From the NCBI RefSeq assembly GCF_022012475.1, contig NZ_JAKLWS010000005.1, positions 1 through 64,000 on the forward strand: a stretch of DNA of 64,000 nt, written 5' to 3'. The notes beneath the pieces are model-generated. The model did no database searches, was not told the origin of the DNA, and saw only the letters and a program-made list of their open reading frames with translations. The stretch comes from Rhodohalobacter sulfatireducens. GTDB taxonomy: Bacteria > Bacteroidota > Rhodothermia > Balneolales > Balneolaceae. Below, piece by piece: positions 9,456 to 18,330 of the stretch; position 1 is the first letter of the stretch; the number at the start of each line of letters is the position of its first letter. The translations under genes were made by a program, and so were the position numbers.

Positions 9456-10177
9456 ACTCTGCGATACCCAGCGATCTCAGCGGTTCACCAAATATAACCG
9501 CAGGGGGCGCAGAGAAACGCTGAGACAAGCTCATACACACAATTTAATCCTAAATCTATCTCGCATGAAATATGTTTTAAAAAACATGTTCCTTGATTGC
9601 GAAAGCATCTTCGATCATGCACATTTCAACAAGTACAAACGAGATGTTTCCCTTATCTAATCTATAAACAAAATACTCCGCGATACCCAGCGGTCTCAGC
9701 GGTTCACTATGTATAACCGCAGGGGGCGCAGAGGTACGCTGTGAAGATCATGCAAGTCACACAATTTAATTCTAAATCTATCTTGTACGAAAATTGTTTT
9801 AAATACCTAGTCCTTGATTGCGAAAGCATCTTCGATCATGCACATTTCAACAAGTACAAATGAGAGGTTTACCCTATCTAATCTATAAATAAAATACTCC
9901 GCGATCTCAGCGGTTTCAAATGTATAACCGCAGGGGGCGCAGAGGTACGCTGTGAAGATCATGCAAGTCTCACAATTTAATTCTAAATCTATCTTGTACG
10001 AAAATTGTTTTAAAAACCTAGTTCTTGATTGCGAAAGCATCTTCGATCATGCACATTTTAACATGTACAAACGAGATGTTTACCCTATCTAATCTAAAAA
10101 ATACTCCGCGATACCCAGCGATCTCAGCGGTTCACTATGTATAACCGCAGGGGGCGCAGAGAAACGCTGAGAGTATC
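9456..10177. repeat. Tandem array: three full copies (about 207-221 bp) and one partial copy of an intergenic repeat
   Basis: Units begin at 9456, 9675, 9896 and 10103, each with ACTCYGCGAT. Every full unit has a palindromic head (for example CTCTGCG...AGCGGTT against AACCGC...CGCAGAG, with the constant AACCGCAGGGGGCGCAGAG), then CACAATTTAATYCTAAATCTATCT, then TTGATTGCGAAAGCATCTTCGATCATGCACATTT, then CCTATCTAATCTA. The fourth unit keeps only the head. Unit lengths are 219, 221 and 207 bases. Copy 3 lacks part of the head. The open frames that cross it on both strands are by-products of the repeat. The head resembles GC-rich intergenic hairpins common in Bacteroidota (from memory, not searched). 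Confidence 0.9.
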
Positions 10178-10222
10178 ATATTCAAAACTGTATTTATTCC
10201 AAAACTTCCAGAATATAACTGC

Positions 10223-10257
10223 AAAAAAAAATCCCGGAAGGATAACCTCCCGGGATT
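10223..10257 (-). terminator. Rho-independent terminator after susD
   Basis: Read on the minus strand, AAATCCCGGGAGG pairs with CCTTCCGGGATTT (one bulge) and is followed by a run of T. It lies about 40 bases past the SusD stop codon. Confidence 0.85.
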
Positions 10258-10295
10258 TCACATCTGAAAATTTCAGAAAATAACTTAGTTGTTGA

Positions 10296-12095
10296 TTACC
10301 AACCTGGATTTTGTATCAAAGTAGAAGCTCCGTCTTGCTGACTCAGCTCGATCTGAACTGATGGAATCGGGAACCGGTAATAACGTTCAGTAACCTGTGC
10401 AGAAGCAGTGAGATACTCTCTTCGATTCTGCTCAACAGATATATAGTTATTAAGTGTTGGTTCCAGGATTCCCCATCGTTGAAGGTCAAACAATCGAGTT
10501 CCTTCCATACCAAGTTCCAGGCGACGCTCCGCACGAACAGCTGCACGCGCATAGTTTACGTCAGAGAAAGAACCTGCAGGATACATACCAACCTGGTAAT
10601 TTGCCCATGTAATAGATGGATCATCAAGAGGTACGGCTATCGTTGAACGATCACTACCGGGACCTTGTGCAGCTACTCCGGCTCGCATTCGGATCTCATT
10701 CACAATAGGACGAGCCAATTCAGGACTTCCGGTTTCCACATACGCCTCAGCAAGTTGAAGCATTACATCAGCATAACGCAGGATGTGAATCTTCACAGAG
10801 TTTAACTGGGTGTTTACCCAACCAACATTACTCTGAGCGTCACTGGCTTGTTCATGGACGTTTTTCTTGGGACTATAAGGTCCACCAAACGATGGCTGAC
10901 GAATCCAGCCCTCTTCGTGGGGTCCCCAGTCTTTATAAGGTACGCCGTCACGTCCTACTGTCCAGTCGATTCGAGGATCAACAGGAACCGTATTTTGTGT
11001 GCCATCAAACTCCTCGTCCTGGGCATTCCATGCTCGTGTAGCATCAAATACAGTCAGACCATCAGCTCCTCCGGCCATCGCAAGCGGAAGTCCGCTTCCG
11101 TCAACCTTAAAGAAGTTGACCAGGTTTTGAGAACCCTGGTGGAAACCACAGCAGCCGAATGGGCTACCGGAGTGAGGGAAGTTTAATCGCTCACCAAAGT
11201 TAGCATTATTACCATTGGGCTCACCGTCATTCGAAGATGCCTGGTAAGCAAGGATAGTTTCTGGACCATTGTAAAGATCACTGAATCCTGTCCATACATG
11301 ATGGTAGTTTTCTTCGAGTGCAAAAGGGCCGTTGTTCACTACATCCTCTAACACTGTTCTGGCAGCAGCATAATCTCCATTCCATGTGTACACCGTACCT
11401 AAGTAGGCTTTTGCAGACCAGGAAGTAGCACGACCTGCTTCACCGTTTCTTGGAGAATCGGGAAGAAGTGAGATCGCTTGCTCAAGGTCAGAAACAAGAT
11501 TTCCAACTACATCTACACCTTCATTTGTTTTCACAAATGAGTCATCTTCCTCAGTGTAATAGGGAATGTTTTCAAACTTTTGCCACAGATCAAAGTGGTA
11601 ATGAGCTCTCAGAAAGAGTGCCTCTCCACGAATACTGTTAGCATCCGCATCAGAGATTTCACCCGGTTGATTATTAAGAACCTGGTCTAACAGTTGGATG
11701 GCCGAGTTTGCCCGGTTTACACCTTCAAACTGTTTTCTCCAAGTATCGTTGAATCGTCCGTCAGCACCACCGGTAGACCAGTTATACTGTTCCATCTGGG
11801 TACCTACAGCATCATCTGTAGCCTCTGTTCCTTTGTAAGCGTCATCTGTCGTAATCGAGCTGAATGCCCAGTTACTCGCAGCTCCTGCCTGAAGGGAGAA
11901 GCCATTTGGGTTATCAAGCGCTCGATAAGCAGCGATCAAGGTTGCTTCAACTCCACTGGCATTCGCTAGTGTGTTTGCATCCAGCGAACCCTGCGGGGGT
12001 TGATTCAAGAAATCTTCACAGCCGTATAGAAATGTTCCCGCAATGAGAACAACAACTGTTCCAATCCAAAATTTACGTTTCATTATGTTTTTCAT
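10296..12095 (-). CDS. SusD/RagB family nutrient-binding outer membrane lipoprotein
   Basis: A 599-residue surface lipoprotein that forms the lid over the SusC channel and binds the imported glycan or peptide. The signal is MKNIMKRKFW followed by a hydrophobic run and lipobox LYGC with lipidated Cys26, then EDFLNQPPQGSLDANTLANA, the conserved SusD start. Helical TPR-like text (RGEALFLRAHYHFDLWQKFENIPYY) and the C-terminal motif RRLELGMEGTRLFDLQRWG plus YRFPIPSVQIELS are family hallmarks. It lies 25 bases downstream of susC and ahead of a strong terminator, so susC-susD is a two-gene operon. The cargo cannot be predicted. Confidence 0.95.
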   Translation of the reverse strand: MKNIMKRKFWIGTVVVLIAGTFLYGCEDFLNQPPQGSLDANTLANASGVEATLIAAYRALDNPNGFSLQAGAASNWAFSSITTDDAYKGTEATDDAVGTQMEQYNWSTGGADGRFNDTWRKQFEGVNRANSAIQLLDQVLNNQPGEISDADANSIRGEALFLRAHYHFDLWQKFENIPYYTEEDDSFVKTNEGVDVVGNLVSDLEQAISLLPDSPRNGEAGRATSWSAKAYLGTVYTWNGDYAAARTVLEDVVNNGPFALEENYHHVWTGFSDLYNGPETILAYQASSNDGEPNGNNANFGERLNFPHSGSPFGCCGFHQGSQNLVNFFKVDGSGLPLAMAGGADGLTVFDATRAWNAQDEEFDGTQNTVPVDPRIDWTVGRDGVPYKDWGPHEEGWIRQPSFGGPYSPKKNVHEQASDAQSNVGWVNTQLNSVKIHILRYADVMLQLAEAYVETGSPELARPIVNEIRMRAGVAAQGPGSDRSTIAVPLDDPSITWANYQVGMYPAGSFSDVNYARAAVRAERRLELGMEGTRLFDLQRWGILEPTLNNYISVEQNRREYLTASAQVTERYYRFPIPSVQIELSQQDGASTLIQNPGW

Positions 12096-12120
12096 GGTTT
12101 AATCCTTTTAAAATTATCTT

Positions 12121-15100
12121 TTAAAACGAGGCGTTTATACCCAGACTGAATATTCGATTTGATGGATATGCTCCACTGTCGATTCCCATGTACTGGTCAC
12201 GGGTGTCACCTGAACCGCCTGAGATATTTCTGGCTGGTAATGAAGGATCGAGTCCATCATACCCGGTAATGGTAAACAGGTTTTCGCCCTGCACATAGAT
12301 TCTCGCATTTCTCAGGCCGGGAATAACTCCGCCCGGAAGCGTATATCCAATCTGAAGGTTTCGCAATCTTAAATAGGATCCGTCTTCCACGTAAAAATCA
12401 CTGGGCTGACCACCACTAAAGGTGTCATTCAGGTCAATGCGTGGATACTTTGGATTGTTTACGACTTGTCCGTTTTCAACAACAGCAGATTTCGTTAAGA
12501 GATCTTCACGAACCGTTGTACTAAATGTTCGGAAAATGTAGAACTCTTTCTGCACATCGTAAATTTCATTTCCGATTGAAGCAAAGAAGGTAGTATTAAG
12601 ATCCCAGCTCTTATACTGAAGACCAATATCCAGTCCACCCGTAAAGTCCGGGTGCGGATTACCAATAATGGTTTCATCAGCTGCGCTGATATTTCCGTCT
12701 CCGTTCACATCAACAAACTTGAGTCGTCCGGGTGCGGCACCATCTTGTGTTACGTGGCTGTTCACTTCAGCTTCATTCATGAAAATACCATCAGTTTTCA
12801 ACCCGTAAAACGAACCAATTGGCTTACCAAGCTGGTTGATGGAAGTAAACCCGTGTCGACCAATGGTCGTTCCTGAAAAGAAGAACTCAGTGGTTCCATC
12901 AATCTTTCGGATCTCGTTCTTATAGGTCGACCCGTTGAATGAAAGCGTCCAATTCAGATCGGTCCCAACGGTTCCTCGTGTTCCAAGCGTAAAGTCAAAT
13001 CCGGTGTTTCTCATCTGACCAATGTTTACAATCGGAGGAGCTGCAAAACCTGCAGAAGCAGGGAGTTGCGGAGCGAAGAGAAGGTCATTGGTATCTCTCT
13101 GGTAAACGTCCAGGGCGAAGTTAAATCGACCGTCGAACATCTCCAGGTCAACACCTACGTTTATGGATTCGTTTTCTTCCCACTTCAAGTTGGGATTGCC
13201 ACGTACAACCTGTCGGTAACCGGCAACTACGGAAGTTCCGTCACCACCAATGTTGTAGAAGGTATCACCAACGCTACCACCATACTGGTTCACAGTTCGA
13301 CCCGATGGAATCTGCTGGTTTCCGGTGACGCCGTATCCGGCTCGAATCATCAAGTTGGAAATCAACTCACTGTCTTGCAAGAACGATTCATTGGAGACTC
13401 TCCAGCCCAAACTTGCGGCAGGGAATGTACCCCATCGGTTCGTGGACCCTAATCGGGAGGAACCGTCTCGTCGTACAGTCAAGTCGAGAAAGTATCTCTG
13501 GTCGTAGTTATACGCTACTTTACCAAAGAATGAGAGCAGAGAGGATTTAAATCCACCACTATTCACGTTTTTTGTACCCGGATCTGCAAGAGCATCCTGA
13601 ATGTACCGTGAACTCTCATTAGTGTTCAAGAGCTGTCCAATACTTCCGTTCAGGCTTCTGGTAACAAATTCGTTTGCTTCATGTCCAACCAATACGTCTA
13701 CATTGTGCACACCTGCAAACTGATCGATATACTGAAGTGTATTCGTCCAGGTCCAGTCGGTGTTTACATAGTTTCCTTCACCGATACCGTTCGTAAAACT
13801 CGGCTCAGAGTTTTCAGGAGCTACAGGGTTAAAGAACCGATAGGAACCTTCATTCAGGTTAAACCCTAAACGAGAAGTAACCAGTACTTTTTCCTGAACA
13901 TCAAACCGTCCGAAAACATTACCGAAAATTCGGTTATTTCGGCTTGGTCCTTCTTTGCTGTAGAATGCAGATTTCAAGGGATTGGATTGGTTACCGAGTC
14001 CAACTGCTTTACCGGAGGCCCACCAGCCGTTGATATCCTTCACAGGTACAACCGGCTGCATCAGGATATTTTTCCCGATAATACCACCCTCAGCATATCC
14101 GCCAGGGTTCCCCTGGATACCACCGTAGGTATGCTCTGTAGCAACCGATACGTTCTCACCGATGGTGATCAGGCCAAGGTCGAATTCGGTATTTACCCGA
14201 ACTGTTCCTCTTTGGAAACGGTTATAAGCTGCCGTTCCTTCCTGGTCGAGGTAGTTAAACGACACATTATAATTGTGGGAATCTGAACCACCGGCAACAC
14301 TAATGTTGTAGTTTTGCTGCAGTGCATTTCCAAACACCTCATCCCACCAGTTTGTACCTGAACTTGCAGGCATTATCAAACTATTCGGGAAGGAGTAAGA
14401 ACCCTCATCTACATTCATGGTTTGATTCGTACCATCATTCGGCCAAATGTAGTTGGGAATAGATGGGTTGTTTGGATCACCATAAATATTCGTTGGCACG
14501 GTTTGACCCGCATTTTCGTAGGATCTCTTAATTACTTCGTGATACTGAAGAGCATCGGTAATAACGAAATCATCATACCCGCGAATTGGTTGAGCAATTC
14601 CGGTTCTCACGTTCAGGTTCACCTGGGGTGCACCCGCGCTTCCGGTTTTGGTTTCGATGATAATCACACCATTGTTGGCGCGAGAACCATAGATTGAAGC
14701 AGCAGAAGCATCCTTCAATACCTGGATCGATTCGATGTCAGCAGGGTTCAACCAGTTGGCATAAGAGTCCTGAACCGGAGTACCGTCAATAATGTAGAGC
14801 GGATCGTTGTTCTGAAAAGAACTGATTCCACGAATACGAACGGTATTTCGGGCACCGGGTGATCCACTGGTTTGAACTGTGACACCGGGTACTCGACCGT
14901 CGAGGCGCTGAAGAACACTTGCGCTGGTTTCCCGCTCAACACTTTCAATGTCAACCGAGGCAACCGCACCGGTTACATCACCACGTCGCTGTGATGAATA
15001 ACCTGTTACAATCAGTTCGTCGAGATTAGCAATGGTTTCTTCCATTGTTATATCAATGTTCGTTCGGCCGGTAATTTGTTCCCGTACCGTTTGAAAACCA

Positions 15101-15387
15101 ACAAAAGAAAATACCAATACTCCGTTTTCGGGAGCATCTATTGTGTAATTTCCATTTAAGTCAGTTGTTGTTCCGATCTGAGTACCTTCCAAAGCAATAG
15201 ATACACCCGGCAGGGTTTCTCCACCAGTTGTGGTTACGGTTCCGGAGATTTCTATCTCCTGGGCAATCGCCGTTCCACAGAAAAGTACTGCAAGGAACAA
15301 ACTCATCATCACTTTTGTATAGCTACTCAGGCGATGACGTACAGAATCGAAAAAAAACTGAGACCGTAGCTTTTTGTTTTTTCTCAT
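12121..15387 (-). CDS. SusC/RagA family TonB-linked outer membrane transporter
   Basis: A 1088-residue TonB-dependent transporter. The N-terminus has a long basic lead, a hydrophobic signal ending FCGTAIAQ (about residue 43), a CarboxypepD_reg-like domain (about 45-125, GTVTTTGGETLPGVSIALEG), the TonB box region LDELIVTGYSSQRR and the plug, with the SusC signature NPADIESIQVLKDASAASIYG followed by SRANNGVIIIETK. The rest is a 22-strand-type barrel ending RIFSLGINASF. With SusD it forms the import complex for a large substrate. Upstream lies a long untranslated gap (15388-16030) that must hold the promoter; no adjacent regulator gene such as an anti-sigma/sigma pair or hybrid sensor is present. 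Confidence 0.96.
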   Translation of the reverse strand: MRKNKKLRSQFFFDSVRHRLSSYTKVMMSLFLAVLFCGTAIAQEIEISGTVTTTGGETLPGVSIALEGTQIGTTTDLNGNYTIDAPENGVLVFSFVGFQTVREQITGRTNIDITMEETIANLDELIVTGYSSQRRGDVTGAVASVDIESVERETSASVLQRLDGRVPGVTVQTSGSPGARNTVRIRGISSFQNNDPLYIIDGTPVQDSYANWLNPADIESIQVLKDASAASIYGSRANNGVIIIETKTGSAGAPQVNLNVRTGIAQPIRGYDDFVITDALQYHEVIKRSYENAGQTVPTNIYGDPNNPSIPNYIWPNDGTNQTMNVDEGSYSFPNSLIMPASSGTNWWDEVFGNALQQNYNISVAGGSDSHNYNVSFNYLDQEGTAAYNRFQRGTVRVNTEFDLGLITIGENVSVATEHTYGGIQGNPGGYAEGGIIGKNILMQPVVPVKDINGWWASGKAVGLGNQSNPLKSAFYSKEGPSRNNRIFGNVFGRFDVQEKVLVTSRLGFNLNEGSYRFFNPVAPENSEPSFTNGIGEGNYVNTDWTWTNTLQYIDQFAGVHNVDVLVGHEANEFVTRSLNGSIGQLLNTNESSRYIQDALADPGTKNVNSGGFKSSLLSFFGKVAYNYDQRYFLDLTVRRDGSSRLGSTNRWGTFPAASLGWRVSNESFLQDSELISNLMIRAGYGVTGNQQIPSGRTVNQYGGSVGDTFYNIGGDGTSVVAGYRQVVRGNPNLKWEENESINVGVDLEMFDGRFNFALDVYQRDTNDLLFAPQLPASAGFAAPPIVNIGQMRNTGFDFTLGTRGTVGTDLNWTLSFNGSTYKNEIRKIDGTTEFFFSGTTIGRHGFTSINQLGKPIGSFYGLKTDGIFMNEAEVNSHVTQDGAAPGRLKFVDVNGDGNISAADETIIGNPHPDFTGGLDIGLQYKSWDLNTTFFASIGNEIYDVQKEFYIFRTFSTTVREDLLTKSAVVENGQVVNNPKYPRIDLNDTFSGGQPSDFYVEDGSYLRLRNLQIGYTLPGGVIPGLRNARIYVQGENLFTITGYDGLDPSLPARNISGGSGDTRDQYMGIDSGAYPSNRIFSLGINASF

Positions 15388-16021
15388 ATTGAGTCCATGT
15401 GGTTATGGTTAATGTTTAAGGTAGATTATTATCCGCTGGTTAACGGATACTATCGACTGGATGGAAAAGCAGTAGTTTAAAATTCTAACAGCAGTGCATA
15501 CACTTATTAGAAGTGCCGAAGAGCAATTGTATATACTGTCTATTAAAATTTGTAACCCATGTTCACCATCACACCAAGCAACTGATAGGTTGACCTAACA
15601 ATTACTATCAAACTGTAGTAATAATAAAAAAGCCCTTCCAATATTAAAAACAGTAAATTAAAAAAATATCTTTTAGAGAAAATGAGTTCCAGGCTTAACA
15701 AATGAGCCTAGAGTACTAATTCTAAGAAAATAATTATTCCATGTTAAGTACATGTTATTACATATTTTAAGACCCTACAAATGATGAAGATTTTCTAATT
15801 GTTCTACTTTGTAAAGAATTACAGCCTACATTTTTACAGGTACAATTTTTTACAGATAAAATACACACCCTCTTCACATATAAATTTATGTGCACGTTTT
15901 GAGAACAAGAACTAATTTAGGATACACTACTCTTTTATTTTTGCTAAAATCCTTATCTAAATAGACCTTTATTTGGAGCAATTAATCTTTTAAAAAAATC
16001 AACCATTAAAGTATTTTTAAC
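15388..16021. other. Long AT-rich intergenic region upstream of susC
   Basis: About 630 bases without a credible frame. It should carry the susC promoter and leader on the minus strand, but I could not pick out a reliable promoter or riboswitch. Confidence 0.3.
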
Positions 16022-16030
16022 CAATGGAAT

Positions 16031-16341
16031 CATAACTGTCCAAAATGTTTTTGAAATTAGAAGTTATGGAGTCTGTCTCAGGCTTTCAGCCTGCCGGCAG
16101 GACTAGCCTGTAGACTTGGGGCGATGCCCCAAGCTACGTTATTACAGGCTTTCAGCCTGAAATATTACAGCCCAGGGCATCGCCCTGGGTAGAAACATGA
16201 AAACCATTGGCAGGCTGAAAGCCTGAGACAGATCCCGATTTGTTCAAGTAGGAATTGGATATTGAGAACCATGCAATATCTGGCCATACATTCGGAAAAC
16301 AACAATTTTTTTCAACTTTAGAAACGTTTTGGACAGTTATG
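16031..16341. mobile_element. MITE-like non-coding insertion element, 311 bp
   Basis: The ends are inverted repeats: left CATAACTGTCCAAAA (from 16031) and the reverse complement of 16313-16341 share 24 of 28 positions, with the outermost 15 identical. Directly outside each end is the same 9-mer CAATGGAAT (16022-16030 and 16342-16350), a perfect target-site duplication. There is no transposase frame inside, so it would need a transposase in trans. A 9-bp duplication and ends starting CA(T) would suit some IS4-family groups, but this is only a guess. It landed about 10 bases past the stop of the minus-strand phosphoesterase gene. Confidence 0.85.
16073..16231. repeat. Nested three-arm palindrome inside the MITE
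   Basis: A perfect 23-bp inverted repeat (16073-16095 with 16209-16231) encloses a second inverted pair, GGGCGATGCCC (16119-16129) with GGGCATCGCCC (16175-16185), and a central palindromic 15-mer CAGGCTTTCAGCCTG (16145-16159). All three share the same centre at 16152. The inner arms are themselves hairpins (TTGGGGCGATGCCCCAA and CCCAGGGCATCGCCCTGGG), and the 15-mer recurs at 16079-16093 and inverted at 16211-16225. Confidence 0.9.
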
Positions 16342-16351
16342 CAATGGAATA

Positions 16352-16861
16352 TTATACCGGCTCTCCGACTTTCCCTAAATTTATCACTTCCACATCCAGG
16401 ATTTTTCCGGAATCTACAGAAAATCGTAAAACTGTTCGGTAAACCTGGAACCCTTGTTTGCCGGCAGCCCCGGGATTCATGTAGAGCATTTTTTTAAGGG
16501 ATTGGTCTCTCGCAATTTTTAAAATATGAGAATGGCCACAGATAAAAAGGTCAGGAGTATTGGTTTCGATCTCTTTTCGGATCGGAATACAGTAACGACC
16601 GGGAATCCCCCCGATGTGTGTCATCCAAACATCTACCCCATCACAATCAAATCGTTGATGCAGCGGATATTTAGATCGAATGTCATCTCCATCAATATTC
16701 CCATAAACACCTGTTACGGGAGCAATTTTTTCCAACTCCTCGGCTATTTCAATTCTACCAAAATCGCCGGCGTGCCATATTTCATCCCGGTCGGAAAAAA
16801 AATCATGGATTTGGGGATCAAGATAATTATGTGTATCCGATATAAGTCCTATCTTTCTCAT
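16352..16861 (-). CDS. YfcE/MJ0936-type metallophosphoesterase
   Basis: A 169-residue cytoplasmic phosphodiesterase of the calcineurin-like fold. All metal and catalytic motifs are visible: SDTHN (Asp9, His11), HAGD (Asp33), YGNID (Asn55), MTHIG (His82) and GHSH (His110, His112). Length is normal for the small YfcE/MJ0936 group, which hydrolyse phosphodiesters in vitro; physiological substrate is unknown. The gene stands alone on the minus strand, with the glycosyltransferase divergent from it (92-base gap). Its 3' flank was interrupted by the MITE, whose target duplication ends 1 base before the stop codon, so any original terminator was displaced. Confidence 0.9.
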   Translation of the reverse strand: MRKIGLISDTHNYLDPQIHDFFSDRDEIWHAGDFGRIEIAEELEKIAPVTGVYGNIDGDDIRSKYPLHQRFDCDGVDVWMTHIGGIPGRYCIPIRKEIETNTPDLFICGHSHILKIARDQSLKKMLYMNPGAAGKQGFQVYRTVLRFSVDSGKILDVEVINLGKVGEPV

Positions 16862-16953
16862 GCATCTGTAAATGGTAACATCTATTTATGATGATAGGAA
16901 TCCTGTAGAAGCTTGCAAAACTTTTTAGTCAAAATCTGAGACTTTTTTTCATC

Positions 16954-17988
16954 GTGCAACATTCATTTAGCATAATAATAGTCACCTGGAATGCCTTAGA
17001 ACATCTGCAGCGATTTCTGCCTTCTGTTGCAGCCACCGACTATTCTGATTTTGAAGTAATAATCGCGAACAATGCCTCCGAAGATTCAACAGCTGAATGG
17101 ATCAAAACAAACTACCCGGAATGTAAGGTGATTACATACGATCGGAATTATGGATATGCAGCCGGCAATAACCGGGCGGTTAAATATGCTTCGGGTGAAA
17201 TTCTTGTCTTTTTAAATAATGATGTAAAAACTGAGCCCCATTGGCTTGATGGTTTTGATAATGTATTTCAAGATCGTTCGGTCGGGATCGCTCAACCCAA
17301 ATTACGCTCTGTAGAAGACCCGGAGTATTTTGAGTATGCAGGTGCGGCTGGTGGTTACATCGACTGGATGGGTTACCCGTTTTGCCGGGGCCGGTTAATT
17401 GATAAGGTGGAAAAAGATGAGGGCCAATACGATGAACGTTCTGAAATTTTTTGGGCTACCGGAGCGGCCTTCGCTATTCGAAAAGAACTTTTTATAAAAG
17501 CCGGTGGATTTGATGAGGATTTCGAGTTTCATATGGAAGAGATCGACCTATGTTGGCGATGTTTAAAGATCGGACTGAAAATTCAGTACGTACCCAACAG
17601 CACAGTATACCACCTTGGTGGCGGATCATTGCCTCATGGTTCACCACGGAAAGTTTTCTTTAACTACAGGAATAGTCTTTTGATGCTCCTGAAAAACTTA
17701 GATCGATTTATCATCCCGAAAATATTTTTCCGATTGATTTTAGATGGAATTTCAGGCGTTCGCTCTCTCCTCAAAGGAAAACCTGCAGAAACCTGGGCTA
17801 TCATCCGGGCCCATTTCTCTTTCTATGGAATGATTCCTACCACTCTTTCTAAGAGAACAGAACTGAAAAAAAAATCTACCACCCAAACGCCAAAAAACCT
17901 CGTTTTGATGCGATTGTTGATTATGGAATATTTCTTTCGAGGAAAAAAGACATTTAATGAATTAGAGTTCTCACCTAATAATAATTAG
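16954..17988 (+). CDS. Family 2 glycosyltransferase (rhamnosyltransferase-like)
   Basis: A 344-residue GT-A fold enzyme that transfers a sugar from a nucleotide donor. Visible motifs are SIIIVTWNALEHL at the N-terminus, VIIANNASEDST (about 35-46), FLNNDV (metal-binding NND at about 88-90) and the acceptor-side HMEEIDLCWRC (about residue 192), as in WbbL-type rhamnosyltransferases of cell-surface polysaccharides. No transmembrane segments are obvious. The start is GTG at 16954, the only start that keeps the first beta strand; no clear ribosome site. It stands alone between divergent and convergent genes, so its polysaccharide pathway cannot be inferred. Confidence 0.88.
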   Translation: MQHSFSIIIVTWNALEHLQRFLPSVAATDYSDFEVIIANNASEDSTAEWIKTNYPECKVITYDRNYGYAAGNNRAVKYASGEILVFLNNDVKTEPHWLDGFDNVFQDRSVGIAQPKLRSVEDPEYFEYAGAAGGYIDWMGYPFCRGRLIDKVEKDEGQYDERSEIFWATGAAFAIRKELFIKAGGFDEDFEFHMEEIDLCWRCLKIGLKIQYVPNSTVYHLGGGSLPHGSPRKVFFNYRNSLLMLLKNLDRFIIPKIFFRLILDGISGVRSLLKGKPAETWAIIRAHFSFYGMIPTTLSKRTELKKKSTTQTPKNLVLMRLLIMEYFFRGKKTFNELEFSPNNN

Positions 17989-18295
17989 TAAATAACTTGG
18001 CTCGTTGAGTCGTAAATTTTATATAAAACGTGTTGACAGGTTAAGATTGTATGCTAAAGCCCTATACTCAACTGGAATGACCTTTAATAGCTTTTGTCAT
18101 TCCTCCCGACAGCGGTCGGGAAAAAGCACCCGAATTTTCCCCTTTCGACCAGTGCAACGAAGCCTTGGCATAGTTGTAAGGGGGATAGGGGGATGATCAG
18201 CCTGAAAAACATTCTTCATTCAATATAAACAAATATCGCTTTGTGAATTCAACCGGTAAAAGCATTTATAAAGCTAATTCGTAAATTTTTGGGTT
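17989..18295. other. Intergenic stretch between convergent genes
   Basis: Contains a short perfect hairpin CCCGAC-AGCG-GTCGGG at 18105-18120 without a T-run on either strand, so not a normal terminator. No gene recognised. Confidence 0.3.
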
Positions 18296-18322
18296 AAAAA
18301 AAAACGGGTCAGCGACCCGTTC
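18296..18322 (-). terminator. Rho-independent terminator after the carboxylesterase gene
   Basis: Stem ACGGGTC (18304-18310) with GACCCGT (18314-18320), loop AGC; on the minus strand it is followed by a run of eight or more T. Confidence 0.85.
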
Positions 18323-18330
18323 TACATAAA

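Noticed and set aside
9436-10040. Open frames on both strands inside the tandem repeat region (74 and 77 codons)
   Set aside because: They arise from the repeated units, differ between copies and match no family I know.
18105-18120. Hairpin CCCGAC-AGCG-GTCGGG as a terminator for the glycosyltransferase gene
   Set aside because: No T-run on either strand.
18005-18196. 63-codon plus-strand frame after the glycosyltransferase
   Set aside because: Low-complexity basic text, crosses a hairpin and matches no family.
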